Assembly (NCBI GenBank): GCA_964036045.1
Contig: OZ038402.1
Coordinates: 5,380,427-5,444,426 of the forward strand
Direction of reading: 5' to 3'
Length of the DNA: 64,000 nucleotides
From: Eutreptiella sp. 'Long Island Sound 2002'
Taxonomy: Eukaryota; Euglenozoa; Euglenophyceae; Eutreptiales; Eutreptiaceae
Shown here: positions 63,571 to 64,000 of the stretch, piece by piece
How positions within the stretch are numbered: position 1 is the stretch's first letter
How the letters are laid out: each line of letters begins with the position of its first letter
Translations under genes and position numbers: made by a program
Notes under the pieces: generated by a model
Seen by the model: the letters and a program-made list of their open reading frames with translations, nothing else
Databases searched by the model: none
What the model was told of the DNA's origin: nothing

Positions 63571-64000
63571 TGCACAAGCAAGACATGTCACACAGAGGCA
63601 AACACAAGGCAAAGCACTGAAACTGCACCGATTAAAAAAAAAAACCATTGTGCGCGGGCGCACCTGCCCGGCTGCTAAGACACCCAACAACTAGTGTCCG
63701 CCTCAAAAGTCCGGAGGCCACTCACTGGCGTCTGCCTCCCTCACCTCCCACGCATCATGCTCATGCCCAAGACAAAAAAGCTTTTCCCCCTCCCTCCCCT
63801 CCCCCTCCTGCTGCCCCTTCTCTGCCCCTCCCTCTTGTCCCTCCTCCTTGTTCATGCCGGCATCGCTGCGGTTGATAGGCATTGGTGCGCAACCGCTTCC
63901 GAGGGCGGCCCTGTCCATGTTCATGACTTTGACTTATGACATCCGCGGACAAAGGGACAATGGGAAGGCGACACAGTGACACAGTGACAGTGTCATACAT
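63571..64000. other. Right-edge unique sequence
   Basis: About 430 bp with a CT-rich tract (63780-63840). Open frames on both strands show no domain. Confidence 0.4.

Noticed and set aside
62369-63680. Hydrophobic multi-pass membrane protein
   Set aside because: The same 31-residue cycle appears in all frames of the 31-bp satellite.

Overview
The window looks like GC-rich nuclear DNA of a unicellular eukaryote, probably an alga or other protist. The evidence is GT-AG introns, strongly G/C-biased third codon positions, long Ser/Pro-rich linkers of the kind found in algal extracellular matrix proteins, and a very high load of micro- and minisatellites. I cannot name the species. I see no rRNA, tRNA, CRISPR array or bacterial operon. 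A 200-base run of N (5300-5499) shows that this is an assembled scaffold.

The main content is one giant gene on the minus strand, read from about 60521 down to 9424. I rebuilt it as 29 exons by pairing recognisable domains with GT and AG splice sites. Every junction agrees in phase, and the exon lengths sum to 8814 nt, one open frame of about 2937 codons. The predicted product is a single-pass surface receptor. In order it has: a signal peptide; two copies of a Cys-rich domain; a linker; a small alpha/beta-looking module; a von Willebrand A (vWA) domain; a Cys-rich plus thrombospondin type 1 (TSP1) module; a Ser/Pro linker with a PAN/apple-like domain; two nearly identical vWA cassettes; Ser/Pro linkers; four almost identical PAN/apple-like domains; a Thr/Pro-rich stalk; Ig-like and helical regions; a possible degenerate GPS-like region; one transmembrane helix; and a basic cytoplasmic tail. 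The first 17 exons are mostly symmetric phase 1-1 units, as expected from exon shuffling. The membrane-proximal half uses mixed phases.

Most of the rest is intronic and repetitive. Many introns carry their own satellite: a GAGT tetranucleotide in intron 2, a 1-kb repeat in intron 4, a 44-bp unit in intron 8, an ACAAC pentamer in intron 9, a 111-bp unit in intron 10, CA/GT tracts in introns 12, 15, 21 and 28, a CTCCACAAC unit in intron 19, GGT in intron 20, and a 41-bp unit in intron 26. Dispersed families include a short inverted-terminal-repeat element of about 210 bp that sits close to several splice sites, and a broken Harbinger-like transposase inside intron 19.

At the left end, 1-9420 is a 21-bp minisatellite. 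Its orientation flips at a small hairpin at 8845-8859, and the last predicted exon of the receptor runs into its decayed edge. At the right end (60.5-64 kb) is the presumed upstream region of the gene, with a TATA-like box near 60630 and a 31-bp minisatellite at 62.35-63.57 kb.
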